Shown: positions 9,543 to 18,447, counted from the first letter of the stretch. The stretch: DNA of 64,000 nt from Hymenobacter terricola (GCF_017921975.2 NZ_JAGEMO020000003.1:124001-188000); one strand, 5' to 3'. Made by a program: numbers and translations. The notes: generated by a model from the sequence alone, not told the origin.

Positions 9543-10496
9543 TTAGGCGGCCATCAGCCGGACCCGGCCCGCGCCGCTTTCCACGGGCGTGATGCGCAGC
9601 TCCACTTTCTGCTGGTTGCGCAGCACGGTCAGGAACTGAAACGCGCCGATTTTTTCCTGCGTGAGCAGCCGGAACAGGTCATCGGAGCTGGCCACGGGCT
9701 GGTCGGCGAAGGCAATGACGAAGTCGCCTTCGCGCAGGTCGGCCGCGGCGGCGGGCGAGCCAGCCTCCACTCCCACCACAAACAGCGCCTGGCGCGCGGG
9801 CAATTGGTGGAAGCTTACCACGCGCGGGTGCAGGTCTACTTGCTGGGTGCTGAGGCCGAGGTAGCCGCGCCGCACCCGGCCCTCGCGCAGCAGGGCCGGC
9901 AGAATGGCCGTGGCCGTGTTGATGCCGATGGCGAAGCACAGCCCCTGCGCCCCGCGAATGGTGGCCGTGTTCACGCCCACCACCTGCCCGTCGGCGTCGA
10001 TGAGCGGGCCGCCGCTGTTGCCGGGGTTCAGGGCCGCGTCGGTTTGCACGATGTTGTCGATGAGGCGGCCGGTTTCGGTGCGCAGCGTGCGGCCAAGGGC
10101 GCTCACCACCCCGCTCGTGACGGTGTGCTGGAAGCCGTAGGGATTGCCAATGGCAATGACAAGCTGGCCGATTTGAATGGCCGCCGAATCGCCGAGCCGC
10201 GCGGCCGGGTGGCCTGTGGCCGGGGTCTGGAGCAGCGCGAGGTCCGAATCGGGGTCTTCGCCGACCAGGGTGGCCGGATATTCGGTGCCGTCGGCGAAGG
10301 TGAGGCGGATTTCCTCGGCCCCGCGCACGACGTGGCTATTGGTGAAAACGTAGCCATCGGTGGAAAACAAAAAACCCGAACCGGAGCCCGCCGGGGCTAA
10401 TTTCTGCTGCTTGTTCTTTTTGCGAACATCAATTTTTACAACAGAATCTTTGGCCGCTTCCACGGCCGAAATAACGATTTGCGAGTAGGAATCCAT
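9543..10496 (-). CDS. HtrA/DegP-like S1C serine protease with PDZ domain, no signal peptide
   Basis: A 317-residue trypsin-like protease. The catalytic triad is visible: His55 in FTNSHVVRGA, Asp85 in DSDLALLQ and Ser161 in ALNPGNSGGPLID. A PDZ domain follows (about 225-300: YLGLSTQQVDL, VVGVEAGSPAAAADLREGDFVIAFADQPV). HtrA proteases normally act in the periplasm, yet the N-terminus MDSYSQIVISAVEAAKDSVV is amphipathic and lacks any signal peptide or membrane anchor. Extending to the frame limit (10541) does not add one. It may be cytoplasmic or released by another route. It is followed by DUF1772 in the same direction, 55 bases on. Confidence 0.9.
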   Translation of the reverse strand: MDSYSQIVISAVEAAKDSVVKIDVRKKNKQQKLAPAGSGSGFLFSTDGYVFTNSHVVRGAEEIRLTFADGTEYPATLVGEDPDSDLALLQTPATGHPAARLGDSAAIQIGQLVIAIGNPYGFQHTVTSGVVSALGRTLRTETGRLIDNIVQTDAALNPGNSGGPLIDADGQVVGVNTATIRGAQGLCFAIGINTATAILPALLREGRVRRGYLGLSTQQVDLHPRVVSFHQLPARQALFVVGVEAGSPAAAADLREGDFVIAFADQPVASSDDLFRLLTQEKIGAFQFLTVLRNQQKVELRITPVESGAGRVRLMAA

Positions 10497-10625
10497 AACG
10501 TTGCAGATAAAAGCGGGAATGCGCCTGGGCACGGCTGGCAAATAGTTGGCCGCCGGGTATTTAGCGTCATTTTGACAGGCAAAGCAGAAGCATCGGCAGC
10601 TACAACCTGCTCAAATCGAAATCCC

Positions 10626-10663
10626 AGAACGTCATGTTGAGCGCAGCCGAAGCATGACGTTCT
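10626..10663. repeat. REP-like palindrome (GCGCAGCCGAAG core)
   Basis: AGAACGTCATG at 10626-10636 is the exact inverse of CATGACGTTCT at 10653-10663, around a core TTGAGCGCAGCCGAAG. The same core occurs twice in inverted orientation at 44297-44395 (GCTGAGCGCAGTCGAAGC). That suggests a dispersed intergenic repeat family. It lies just upstream of the DHA2 transporter; an ATG at 10654 falls within it. Confidence 0.6.
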
Positions 10664-10698
10664 TTATATACCGTTTCAGCATTTCTTCCCCACCCACC

Positions 10699-12267
10699 AT
10701 GGCCCTGCCTCCCGCCGCCGTCCCCACAGCCACCACCGACGCCGCCACCGGCCGCTGGATTCTAGTGGCCGCCGTGGCCGCTTCCTGCATGGCTTTCCTC
10801 GACGGCTCGGCCCTGAACGTGGCCCTGCCGGCCCTGCAGCACGACCTGCACGCCGATGGCGCGGGCCTGCTTTGGGTCCTGAATGGCTACCTACTGGTAT
10901 TGGCGGCGCTGATACTGGAAGGCGGCACCCTGGGCGACCGCCTGGGCCGCAAACGGGTGTGCATGGCCGGCATCTTCCTGTTCGCGGTGGCCTCGCTGGG
11001 CAGCGGCCTGGCCCCGAGCACGGGGTGGCTGATTGCGGCCCGCGTGGTGCAGGGCCTGGGCGGCGCGCTGCTGATTCCGGGCAGTCTGGCCCTGATTTCG
11101 GCGGGCTTTCCGGCGGCGCGGCGCGGACAGGCCATCGGTACGTGGTCGGCCGCCACCACGCTGGTAACGCTGGGCGGGCCGGCGCTGGGCGGCTGGCTGG
11201 CCGATGCCGGCTGGTGGCGGGCCATATTCCTGCTCAACCTGCCGCTGGCCGCCGTGGCCCTGCTGGTACTCTGGCGCAAGGTGCCCGAAACCCGCGACGA
11301 AACCGCCACTGGCAACGACTGGGCCGGTTCGGCGCTGGTCGCGCTGGGGTTGGCGGCGCTCACCTTCGGCCTGCTCTCGGCCCCCGCCCTGGGCTGGGCA
11401 AGTCCCCGGGCCTGGGGACCGTTCGGGGCGGGCGTGCTGGCGCTGGGCGCGTTCGTAGCGGTAGAGGCGCGCAGCGCCCACCCCATGCTGCCGCTGGGCC
11501 TGTTTCGCAGCCGCACTTTCAGCGGCACCAACCTGCTCACCCTGCTGCTCTACGGCGCCCTGACGGCGGCCATGCTGTTTGTGTCCCTCAACCTGGTGCA
11601 GGTGCAGGGCTACTCGCAGCTAGAGGCGGGCCTGGCCTTCGCGCCCATGGGCCTCCTCATTGCGCTGCTCTCGCGCCGCGCCGGCCGCTGGGCCGACCAG
11701 CACGGGCCGCGGCGCCTGCTCACGGCCGGGCCGCTGGTGGTAGCCGCGGGCTTTGGCTGGCTCAGTGAAATCGGCCTTACCGCTGGCCCGGCCGCGTACT
11801 GGACCACTTTTTCCCCCGGAGTGGCCTTGTTCGGCCTGGGGATGGCCCTGACCGTGGTGCCGCTGACCACCGCCGTGATGACGGCCGTTGACGACCAGTA
11901 CGCCGGCACCGCCTCGGGCATCAACAACGCCGTTGCGCGCACAGCCGGGGTGCTGGCCCTGGCCATCCTTGGGGCCTTTGCCCTCACGCACTTTGCCGGC
12001 CAGCTGGAACAGCGCACGGCTTCACTCCCGCTCTCCACCGAAGCGCGCCAGTTACTGCACCAGGAAGCCGGCAACCTGGGGGCGGCGGCCGTGCCGGCGG
12101 CAGTATCCGCAGCCGAGCGAGGGGCAGTGCGAACGGCTATTCGCGAGTCATTCCGGCACACGTACCAGCAGATGCTTTGGCTATGCGCGGGGTTAGCCGT
12201 GGCCAGCGCCGGCCTGGCATTCTGGCTGGTGCCGATGGGGCCGCGCCGCAGTAAGCCACAGGAGTAG
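10699..12267 (+). CDS. MFS transporter, DHA2 (14-helix, EmrB/QacA) family
   Basis: A 522-residue drug:H+ antiporter-like protein. Typical segments are FLDGSALNVALPALQHDL (helix 1), WVLNGYLLVLAALILEGGTL, then motif A GDRLGRKRVCMAGI. Helix 5 is RVVQGLGGALLIPGSLALIS with GTWSAATTLVTLGGPALGGWL, the antiporter motif C region. The number of hydrophobic segments agrees with 14 helices. Such proteins export toxic compounds; the substrate cannot be deduced. ATG 10699 is chosen because the in-frame ATG at 10654 lies inside a REP-like palindrome. No regulator or membrane-fusion partner is adjacent. Confidence 0.88.
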   Translation: MALPPAAVPTATTDAATGRWILVAAVAASCMAFLDGSALNVALPALQHDLHADGAGLLWVLNGYLLVLAALILEGGTLGDRLGRKRVCMAGIFLFAVASLGSGLAPSTGWLIAARVVQGLGGALLIPGSLALISAGFPAARRGQAIGTWSAATTLVTLGGPALGGWLADAGWWRAIFLLNLPLAAVALLVLWRKVPETRDETATGNDWAGSALVALGLAALTFGLLSAPALGWASPRAWGPFGAGVLALGAFVAVEARSAHPMLPLGLFRSRTFSGTNLLTLLLYGALTAAMLFVSLNLVQVQGYSQLEAGLAFAPMGLLIALLSRRAGRWADQHGPRRLLTAGPLVVAAGFGWLSEIGLTAGPAAYWTTFSPGVALFGLGMALTVVPLTTAVMTAVDDQYAGTASGINNAVARTAGVLALAILGAFALTHFAGQLEQRTASLPLSTEARQLLHQEAGNLGAAAVPAAVSAAERGAVRTAIRESFRHTYQQMLWLCAGLAVASAGLAFWLVPMGPRRSKPQE

Positions 12268-12275
12268 CGAACGAG

Positions 12276-12818
12276 TTATAGCAGAATATCCAACGTCAGG
12301 GCCGGCATGAGGAGTAGTTTGCGGCCCACGGTCCGCATGTCGCCGCCACTCACGTAATCAGCGGTAAAGCCATTGGCGGCCAACACGCTGAGGCCGGCCC
12401 GGAAATCGTTGCTAAAGCGCAGGTTCACGCCGAGGCCGCCGCCCACGTTGAAATCGGTCAGGGTGCCGTTGCGGTAGCCGAGGTCCCAGTGGTAAAGCGA
12501 ATACACCCCGCCGAGGCCCAGTACGGGCTCAATACGCGGGTTTTTGAGCGGGATGTAATACGTAAGCAGCCCGATGCCGCCCCCGCCAAACTCGTTTTGC
12601 CGCTGATAATCGAATACCTGCGTGGCTACCAGCCGGCCGCCAAAATGCTCTAGAAACCGAACTTCGGCCTGCACCCCCAGGACTTTGGGGTTGGCCAGAA
12701 TGCCAAGTGAGGCTTTGTAGCTTTTGTAAGGGGCGGCTTTCGGGGCCACCTCTTGCGCCGCGAGACGGGCAGCAGAAACCAAAAAGAAGACGAGCGGAAG
12801 AAGTGGCTGTTTGCGCAT
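12276..12818 (-). CDS. Predicted outer membrane beta-barrel protein
   Basis: A 180-residue secreted protein with signal peptide MRKQPLLPLVFFLVSAARLAAQ. The mature part alternates polar and hydrophobic residues, with Gly/aromatic turns (GGGGIGLLTYYIPLK, VLGLGGVYSLYHWDLGYRNG, GGGLGVNLRFSNDFRAGLS) and ends on hydrophobic LLMPALTLDILL. That is a small eight-strand-like barrel. No specific family is recognised. It converges on the DHA2 transporter with eight bases between stops. A box TACCTTCG on the reverse strand (12828-12835) suggests a very short leader. Confidence 0.65.
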   Translation of the reverse strand: MRKQPLLPLVFFLVSAARLAAQEVAPKAAPYKSYKASLGILANPKVLGVQAEVRFLEHFGGRLVATQVFDYQRQNEFGGGGIGLLTYYIPLKNPRIEPVLGLGGVYSLYHWDLGYRNGTLTDFNVGGGLGVNLRFSNDFRAGLSVLAANGFTADYVSGGDMRTVGRKLLLMPALTLDILL

Positions 12819-12924
12819 GGGTAGCACCGAAGGTAAGCGGCTGGTGGCAGTAAGGTCGGATTTGCGTTCTGCTCGACAGAAATTCAGTATGCCTCTGGCC
12901 CATGAAATCAGCCCGTTTTTCCGC

Positions 12925-12932
12925 TATATTTG
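12925..12932 (+). promoter_or_regulatory. -7 promoter box (TATATTTG)
   Basis: An exact TAnnTTTG match about 120 bases upstream of the ClC channel start. The leader between contains a 29-codon ATG frame (12902-12991) that is probably not translated into anything conserved. Confidence 0.45.
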
Positions 12933-13055
12933 CCCGCAATACGGTGATGGATTTCCACCGCGAACCGCCGGTGCTTCGTGCGCCGCGCTGATGATTCCTA
13001 CGAAGCGGACGGCCAGGGTGGCCGCGCCGCATAGCTCATCATTTCGTTCGCGCCC

Positions 13056-14351
13056 GTGGCCCCACGTTTCAACTTCTCCCGCCTGCTGCCCACCCGGTTG
13101 CGGGCCCTCGATACCACTACGGCCCTGGTTTTCATGCTGCGCTGGCTGCTGATTTGCGGCTTGATTGGAGCATTAGCCGGCACGGCTTCGGCGGGCTTTT
13201 TGGTGGCACTCGATTGGGTTACCGGCTGGCGCGAAAGCCACCCGTGGGCACTGGCGCTGCTGCCGGTGGCGGGCCTGCTCATCGGTTTGGCCTACCATTA
13301 TTGGGGCGACCGGGTGGTGCGCGGCAACAACCTGATACTCGACGAAATTCATCGCCCCAGCGAGCGGATTCCCCTGCGGATGGTGCCGCTGGTGCTGGGC
13401 GGCACGCTGGCCACGCACCTGTTTGGCGGCTCGGCGGGGCGCGAGGGCACAGCCGTGCAGATGGCCGCCGCGCTGGCCGACCGGCTCACCCGCTGGCTGG
13501 GACTGCGCCCCCGCGACCGTCGGCTGCTGCTCATCGCGGGCATGAGCGCGGGGTTTGCTTCGGTGTTCGGTACGCCGCTGGCCGGGGCGGTTTTTGGGCT
13601 GGAAGTCTTTCTGCTAGGCTCCATTCGCTATGAAGCCGTGCTGCCCAGCTTCCTGGCCGCCGTGCTGGCCGACTGGGTCACGCGGGCCTGGGGCGTGGGC
13701 CACACCCGCTATCCCACGCTCGAGGCGCTGCCGCTCACGCCGGCTTTCCTGGCCTGCACGCTGCTGGCGGGGGCTTTGTTTGGGCTCACGGCGCGCAGTT
13801 TTGCCACCCTCACGCATGCCATCAGCCGGGTATTTGGGCGCATAACATATGCGCCGCTGCGGCCGGTGGTGGGCGGGGCCGTGGTGGCCCTTTTGATTGG
13901 TGGCCTGGGCCTCAGCCGCTTCAGCGGCCTGGGCGTGCCGGTCATCGTGGAAGCCTTTCAGCACCCGCTGGCCCCGACCGATTTTGCCTGGAAGCTGGCG
14001 CTCACGGCCCTCACGCTGGGCTGCGGCTTCAAGGGCGGCGAGGTCACGCCGCTGTTTTTCATTGGGGCGGCGCTGGGCAGCGCGCTGGCCGTGGTGCTGC
14101 CGCTGCCGGTGGCGCTGCTGGCGGCCATGGGTTTTGTGGGCGTGTTTGCGGGGGCGGCCAATACGCCGCTGGCGTGCACGCTGATGGGGCTGGAATTATT
14201 CGGCAGCAATGCGGCCGTGTACCTGGCCCTGGCTTGCGTGGTGGCGTATTTATTCTCGGGCCACACCGGGATTTACGGCTCGCAGGTGGTGGGCCAGGCC
14301 AAACAGCTGCGCCAGGGCCGGCAGCAGGGCCACCGGCTGGGCGAACTGTAG
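13056..14351 (+). CDS. ClC-type voltage-gated chloride channel / antiporter family protein
   Basis: A 431-residue integral membrane protein of the ClC family. The selectivity-filter region GGSAGREGTAVQMAAALAD corresponds to the GREGP-type motif of ClC. The conserved FGTPLAGAVFGLEV and the second-half GCGFKGGEVTPLFFIGAALG are also typical. There is no C-terminal CBS domain. The start is GTG 13056 (MAPRFNFSRLL), since a stop lies eight codons upstream and the next Met is at residue 27, just before the first membrane helix. The ion handled is not certain; related bacterial proteins include chloride and fluoride transporters. Confidence 0.87.
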   Translation: MAPRFNFSRLLPTRLRALDTTTALVFMLRWLLICGLIGALAGTASAGFLVALDWVTGWRESHPWALALLPVAGLLIGLAYHYWGDRVVRGNNLILDEIHRPSERIPLRMVPLVLGGTLATHLFGGSAGREGTAVQMAAALADRLTRWLGLRPRDRRLLLIAGMSAGFASVFGTPLAGAVFGLEVFLLGSIRYEAVLPSFLAAVLADWVTRAWGVGHTRYPTLEALPLTPAFLACTLLAGALFGLTARSFATLTHAISRVFGRITYAPLRPVVGGAVVALLIGGLGLSRFSGLGVPVIVEAFQHPLAPTDFAWKLALTALTLGCGFKGGEVTPLFFIGAALGSALAVVLPLPVALLAAMGFVGVFAGAANTPLACTLMGLELFGSNAAVYLALACVVAYLFSGHTGIYGSQVVGQAKQLRQGRQQGHRLGEL

Positions 14352-14357
14352 CAAAGG

Positions 14358-14849
14358 CTACCGTGCCGTGGAAGCAAGGACCTTTTCGACGGGTTGCGAA
14401 TCGAGGTTGCGAACGGAGATTGTGGAGCGCGGCGACTGGGCCTGCACCTGCACGGCATAGCGATAACGCTCGTGCCCTACCCGCAGCACCACTGCGTACT
14501 CACCCGCCGGCAATTTGCCAAAGTTCAGCTTACACCCATACGAAGGCTGGTGGTTGACTTCAGCCGACAGGCAAATGTTGCTGCTAAGCTGCATCACCCG
14601 CACCTGCATCCGTTCCTGGACGGGGTTTTCAATGGTCAGCCACAAGCTTTCGGCATCGCCTTGCTTGGCGTGCACGGGCCGCGCCTGCTGGGCTTGAGCG
14701 GGGCTGCTCCACGCCACGGCGCCTAACATAACGGCGGTGCCCACCAACCCAGTGCGTACGCGGCGTTTGATGGCAGTGGTTTGCGAGCGGTGGTTGGCGG
14801 TTGCAGCGGCCAACGATTGAGTGGGGCGGGAAGTGAGAAAGCGTTTCAT
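14358..14849 (-). CDS. Secreted protein of unknown function
   Basis: A 163-residue protein with a long basic N-terminus (MKRFLTSRPTQSL... ending KRRVRTGLVGTAVMLGAVAW) and signal cleavage around SSPAQAQQ. The mature part (LTIENPVQERMQVRVMQLSS, PAGEYAVVLRVGHERYRYAVQV) looks like a single beta-sandwich domain. Two Cys residues (NICLS and YGCKL) could form a disulfide. I recognise no family. It converges on the ClC gene with six bases between stops. The 30-residue extension before the hydrophobic helix may mean that a start within the leader is used. Confidence 0.6.
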   Translation of the reverse strand: MKRFLTSRPTQSLAAATANHRSQTTAIKRRVRTGLVGTAVMLGAVAWSSPAQAQQARPVHAKQGDAESLWLTIENPVQERMQVRVMQLSSNICLSAEVNHQPSYGCKLNFGKLPAGEYAVVLRVGHERYRYAVQVQAQSPRSTISVRNLDSQPVEKVLASTAR

Positions 14850-15610
14850 GGTTTTTGCAAAAAAATGGATGATGAATTAGTTAGGGTGAAAAGCGGTGGA
14901 ATGTGGAGAGTACCGAAGCAGGCCGCCAATCATTACTGCCTGGCCAATGTTTTTTTCCGGGTGGCGCAGCCATCGACTGCCTGGCAATGAAATCGGGGCG
15001 GGCTACGTGCGGCGATTGCCAGGAGCTGCTCGAGGAAGTTTTTCACGATGCACGGGGTGAGGTGGGCAGAAACGACTTCGGAGATTGGCTCCTCCCCTGT
15101 TGGGCAGGCAAAGTGCGCTGGTAACGGGCGTCCTTTAGTACACGCTTACAACAGCTACCTTGTTAAGAACAGAACAAATGTAAAGCAGGTACTTTGTAAA
15201 GCAAGGTACTGCTTCAAAAAAATATTTATAATTTGAAGCATTTATTCTATTATGCGCTGATAATCAGTGAATAATAGAATATTAAAAATTTCAGCCTTTG
15301 CCTCATTACCGGATTTGGAGTTTGCTCCATAGTGCTAACGTTGCTGCAGCCCGACCCTAGGCTGCCCAGGCAGCCGACTAATTCTTCGCAAAAGCCAGGC
15401 ACCAAAACGGTTTCAAGGCCCTCATCAACCCTTCCTCCTGTGCCGCGTTGCTGGGCTTCCCGCAAAATTGTGCAACGTCAGCGGGCTCCCGCGCTACTGC
15501 CCCACCCGCCGCGCCGGGCTGATTTATTTTTTCCGCAGGCAACCAGCAACGCTATTTTCGCATCTGCCGCGCTACCTCACCATCCTTTCTGCATTTTGCC
15601 CACTCTTACC
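14850..15610. other. Gene-free 760-base region with AT-rich palindromes
   Basis: Between a leftward secreted-protein gene and the sigma-factor gene there is no believable coding sequence. The stretch 15150-15300 is strongly AT-rich for this genome. It holds an inverted repeat ATTCTATTAT / ATAATAGAAT (15244-15253, 15271-15280) with an inner CTGA-TAA-TCAG hairpin. A second partial palindrome lies around AAGCAGGTACTTTG and GGTACTGCTT (about 15183-15215). The sequence nearer the sigma gene is GC-rich without features. Confidence 0.5.
15244..15280. repeat. Nested AT-rich inverted repeat
   Basis: Outer arms of ten perfect base pairs (15244-15253, 15271-15280) enclose an inner four-pair hairpin CTGA-TAA-TCAG (15257-15267). 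It may be an operator or terminator of the leftward-facing region, or remnant DNA; nothing assigns it. Confidence 0.45.
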
Positions 15611-16153
15611 GTGACCGAAGCCGACCTCATCGCTGCCTGTGTGCGGGGCGAGCACCGGGCCCAGCGCCAGCTCTACGACCAGCTGGCCGGGCTGATGCTG
15701 ACCGTGTGCCGCCGCTACCTCAAGCGCCGCGAAGATGCCGAAGAAGCCCTCCTGCTGGGCTTTGCCAAGATGTTCCGGGCCCTGCCCAACTACCGTTTCG
15801 AGGGCAGCTTTGAGGGCTGGGTGCGCCGCATTATGGTGAACGAAGCCCTGATGCAGCTGCGCCAGCGCGAGCTGATGACCGTGTCCTTCGAGGATTTCGC
15901 CCAGCCCGAAAACCTGGCCACCACGGCCGCCACGGCCGATACCCAGCTCCAGGCCGAAGACCTGCTGGCCCTGCTGGCCACCCTACCCGCCGGCTATCGC
16001 ACGGTTTTCAACCTCTACGCCCTGGAAGGCTACGGCCACCAGGAAATTGCCGAGCTGCTGGGCATCAGCGAAGGCACCAGTAAATCGCAGCTGAGCAAGG
16101 CCCGCGCCCTGCTCCAGCGGCGCGTTCAGTTTTCTGCCATTAGCACGAATTAG
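15611..16153 (+). CDS. ECF-type RNA polymerase sigma factor
   Basis: A 180-residue sigma-70 family factor. Region 2 is seen in DLIAACVRGEHRAQRQLYDQLAGLM and RREDAEEALLLGFAKMFRALPNYRFEGSFEGWVRRIMVNEAL. Region 4 is seen in LATLPAGYRTVFNLYALEGYGHQEIAELLGISEGTSKSQLSKARALL. GTG at 15611 (MTEADLIAACV) is the natural start; the frame continues 93 codons upstream through Pro-rich, non-conserved sequence. It is followed after three bases by a single-helix protein and then an outer-membrane protein, the usual order of sigma, anti-sigma and target in Bacteroidota. Confidence 0.92.
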   Translation: MTEADLIAACVRGEHRAQRQLYDQLAGLMLTVCRRYLKRREDAEEALLLGFAKMFRALPNYRFEGSFEGWVRRIMVNEALMQLRQRELMTVSFEDFAQPENLATTAATADTQLQAEDLLALLATLPAGYRTVFNLYALEGYGHQEIAELLGISEGTSKSQLSKARALLQRRVQFSAISTN

Positions 16154-16156
16154 ACT

Positions 16157-17263
16157 ATGCTTCCCGAAGATATCGACGACTTATTTCGCGACAAGCTGGC
16201 CGGCCACGAAACGCCGCCCGGCGATGCGCTGTGGGCCCGCCTCCAGGCCGCTCCCGAGGCCGAACCGGCGGCCGACGCCAACGCTGAACGCCTCGACCAA
16301 CTGTTCCGGCAAGGCCTGCACGCCCACGCCACGCCCCCCCGCCGCGAGCTGTGGGAGCGGCTTGAAGACGAGCACCTGCGGCCCCACAAGCGCCGGCCCG
16401 CTGCGTGGTGGCCCATGGCCGTGGCTGCCGCCCTGGCCCTGCTGCTGGTGGCCGGCGGCGCGGGCCTGTGGCTGGGTTTCCCCAGCGCCAGCACGCCGGC
16501 CGGCACCGTGGCCTCGCAGCAACACCAGCGCACCAACGCAACGGCCAACGCCGGCACTACTGATGCCGCGGCCCCCGCTGCTACGAAAGCGGCTACCGCA
16601 GCAGTGGCTACGGACGAGGCGCCGACTACTGCTACGGTAGCCACCAATACTTTGGCCCAACCCTCAAAAAAGGCTTACCCGGTAATTATTAAAGAAAATG
16701 AGGTGGCCCAGGCAACCCGTCCCACGGCCCTCGCATCTACCACCCCGAAGGCCAGGATGGCAGCCCCCGGGCAGTCGCCTCGCCACCCGCTGGGCACGAA
16801 CCGGGAGCTGGACGCAGCCGCCGGTAACTCCCCACTCGTGGCCCACACGACGGCCCCTTCCGCTGCCCACCCGGCCCCCACGCTCCCCACCGCTCCTGAC
16901 GAGCAGCGGCCCTCTACCCCAACAACTTCGGCCGTAGTGGCCACTGCCACCCCCGTTCCGGCACCGGAAATCGTCCCCGCCCGGCCAATCCCGGCCCCCA
17001 GCGTGGCCAATGCCGGCGAGCTGATTACGGTGGACGTGCGGAGCGGCGCCGCTCCGGCCGCCCGGCCCACCAAAATTTTCAGCGCCGCCACGGCCCCGGC
17101 CCCCGACGAGCGCCGGGGCCTGGGTGGCCGGCTCCTTCAGCAGGCGGGCCACCTGGTGCGGGGCGAGCGGGTGAGCCTGGCCGAAGCCACCGGCCTGCCC
17201 GAAAACGTGACCCTGCGGGCCACCGTGGCCGGCCGCAGCCTCACCAAATCCATTCAATTGTAA
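16157..17263 (+). CDS. Probable anti-sigma factor with single transmembrane helix
   Basis: A 368-residue protein, three bases after the sigma factor. The N-terminal 75 residues hold two copies of one motif: DDLFRDKLAGHETPPGDALW (7-26) and DQLFRQGLHAHATPPRRELW (about 46-65), each followed by a short acidic tail. A transmembrane helix follows (WWPMAVAAALALLLVAGGAG, about 84-103). The periplasmic part is about 230 residues rich in Ala, Pro and Thr, with a short folded tail (RRGLGGRLLQQAGHLVRGER, then AEATGLPENVTLRATVAGRS). The position, size and topology point to an anti-sigma factor; no HCC zinc motif is present, so this is inferred from context. Confidence 0.65.
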   Translation: MLPEDIDDLFRDKLAGHETPPGDALWARLQAAPEAEPAADANAERLDQLFRQGLHAHATPPRRELWERLEDEHLRPHKRRPAAWWPMAVAAALALLLVAGGAGLWLGFPSASTPAGTVASQQHQRTNATANAGTTDAAAPAATKAATAAVATDEAPTTATVATNTLAQPSKKAYPVIIKENEVAQATRPTALASTTPKARMAAPGQSPRHPLGTNRELDAAAGNSPLVAHTTAPSAAHPAPTLPTAPDEQRPSTPTTSAVVATATPVPAPEIVPARPIPAPSVANAGELITVDVRSGAAPAARPTKIFSAATAPAPDERRGLGGRLLQQAGHLVRGERVSLAEATGLPENVTLRATVAGRSLTKSIQL

Positions 17264-17289
17264 TTCAACATTCCTCTTCTTTAGAACTC

Positions 17290-18447
17290 ATGCAACGCGC
17301 TTTTCTCTCCTTTTTTCTGTTGATGCTGGCACTGGTGAGCGGGCCGAACGTGGCCCGCGCCACCGCCCTGGCCGGCCGCGCCACCGTGAAAGACACCATT
17401 GTGGTGCGCCTGCCCAACAAAGCCGTGCTTACCCTGACGGTGCGCGACGCGGCCCAGCTGCGTCAACTAAAAAACTACCACCTCGACTCCCTCACCTCGC
17501 GGCTGGCCGGCTACATTGCCCAGGCCGAAGCCGCCGCCAAAAGTGGTAAATCGGAACAGGTGACGATGGAGTTTTACCCCGACAAGGACCAGCCCGGCAA
17601 GAACATGCCCGAGCAAATCCGCATCACCACCCACAAGCCCACCGCCAGCTACGGCCCCAGCAACAAGGTGGAAGTGCTGCTGGAGAAAAAAACCGGCCTC
17701 GTTATCAACATCGACGGCAAGGATGACTCCACGCCCCGGTCGGCCGCCAGCCGCGCCGACCGGCAGGCCAGCCGCGACTCCACCCGCCGGAAAGAACTGG
17801 AGCGTCACTCCACCAAGTCGCACCTGATTTTTGACCTGGGCCTGAACGCGCTGGTCAACCAGAAGCAGTACTTCACCCCCGCCGGCCAGGCCGAAAACAT
17901 CGACCTGCGCACCGAAGGCTCGCGCTACGTCAACATCGGCCTGAACTGGGACGCCCGCCTCGGCGGCAAGCACAGCCCCCTGAGCCTGACCGTGGGCCCC
18001 GAATTTGCCTTCAACAACTACATGCTGAGCGGCAACGACAAGTGGGTGAACGCCAACGGCCGCACCGACGTGGTGCGCGAAACCAACGGCCGCCAGTTCC
18101 AGAAAACCAAGCTGGCCACTTCCAGCATCAACCTGCCCCTGATGCTGCGCCTCCAGCTGCACGACTCGCACTACCGGCCCACCTTCACTATTGGCGCGGG
18201 CGGTTTCGTGGGTTACCGCATCAAGTCCTGGACCAAGCTGAAATACACCAGCGAAGGCACCACCTACAAGGACCACGACGACGGCAGCTACAACATGGAA
18301 AACTTCCTCTACGGCCTCCAGGGCACCATTGGCTACCGCGACCTGGAGTTCTTCGGCAAGTATAACATGAACGGCCTGTTCAAAACCAACGTCGGCCCCG
18401 ATACGCAGGTGCTCAGCTTCGGCGTCCGCATTATCGGGATTAATTAA
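17290..18447 (+). CDS. Outer membrane beta-barrel protein, PorT-like
   Basis: A 385-residue secreted protein with signal peptide MQRAFLSFFLLMLALVSGPN. Residues 30-150 are polar, with a charged linker (SRADRQASRDSTRRKELERH). Residues about 175-385 form a barrel with strands such as HLIFDLGLNALVN, YVNIGLNWDARLGG, SLTVGPEFAFNNYMLSG and FTIGAGGFVGYRIKSWTKL, ending VLSFGVRIIGIN. It is the third gene of the sigma/anti-sigma operon, 26 bases after the anti-sigma gene, and could be the sensor or target of this regulatory unit. Exact role unknown. Confidence 0.72.
   Translation: MQRAFLSFFLLMLALVSGPNVARATALAGRATVKDTIVVRLPNKAVLTLTVRDAAQLRQLKNYHLDSLTSRLAGYIAQAEAAAKSGKSEQVTMEFYPDKDQPGKNMPEQIRITTHKPTASYGPSNKVEVLLEKKTGLVINIDGKDDSTPRSAASRADRQASRDSTRRKELERHSTKSHLIFDLGLNALVNQKQYFTPAGQAENIDLRTEGSRYVNIGLNWDARLGGKHSPLSLTVGPEFAFNNYMLSGNDKWVNANGRTDVVRETNGRQFQKTKLATSSINLPLMLRLQLHDSHYRPTFTIGAGGFVGYRIKSWTKLKYTSEGTTYKDHDDGSYNMENFLYGLQGTIGYRDLEFFGKYNMNGLFKTNVGPDTQVLSFGVRIIGIN

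Noticed and set aside
12902..12991. 29-codon upstream frame before the ClC gene
   Set aside because: The -7 box lies inside it, so its start is not transcribed from that promoter; no conserved features.
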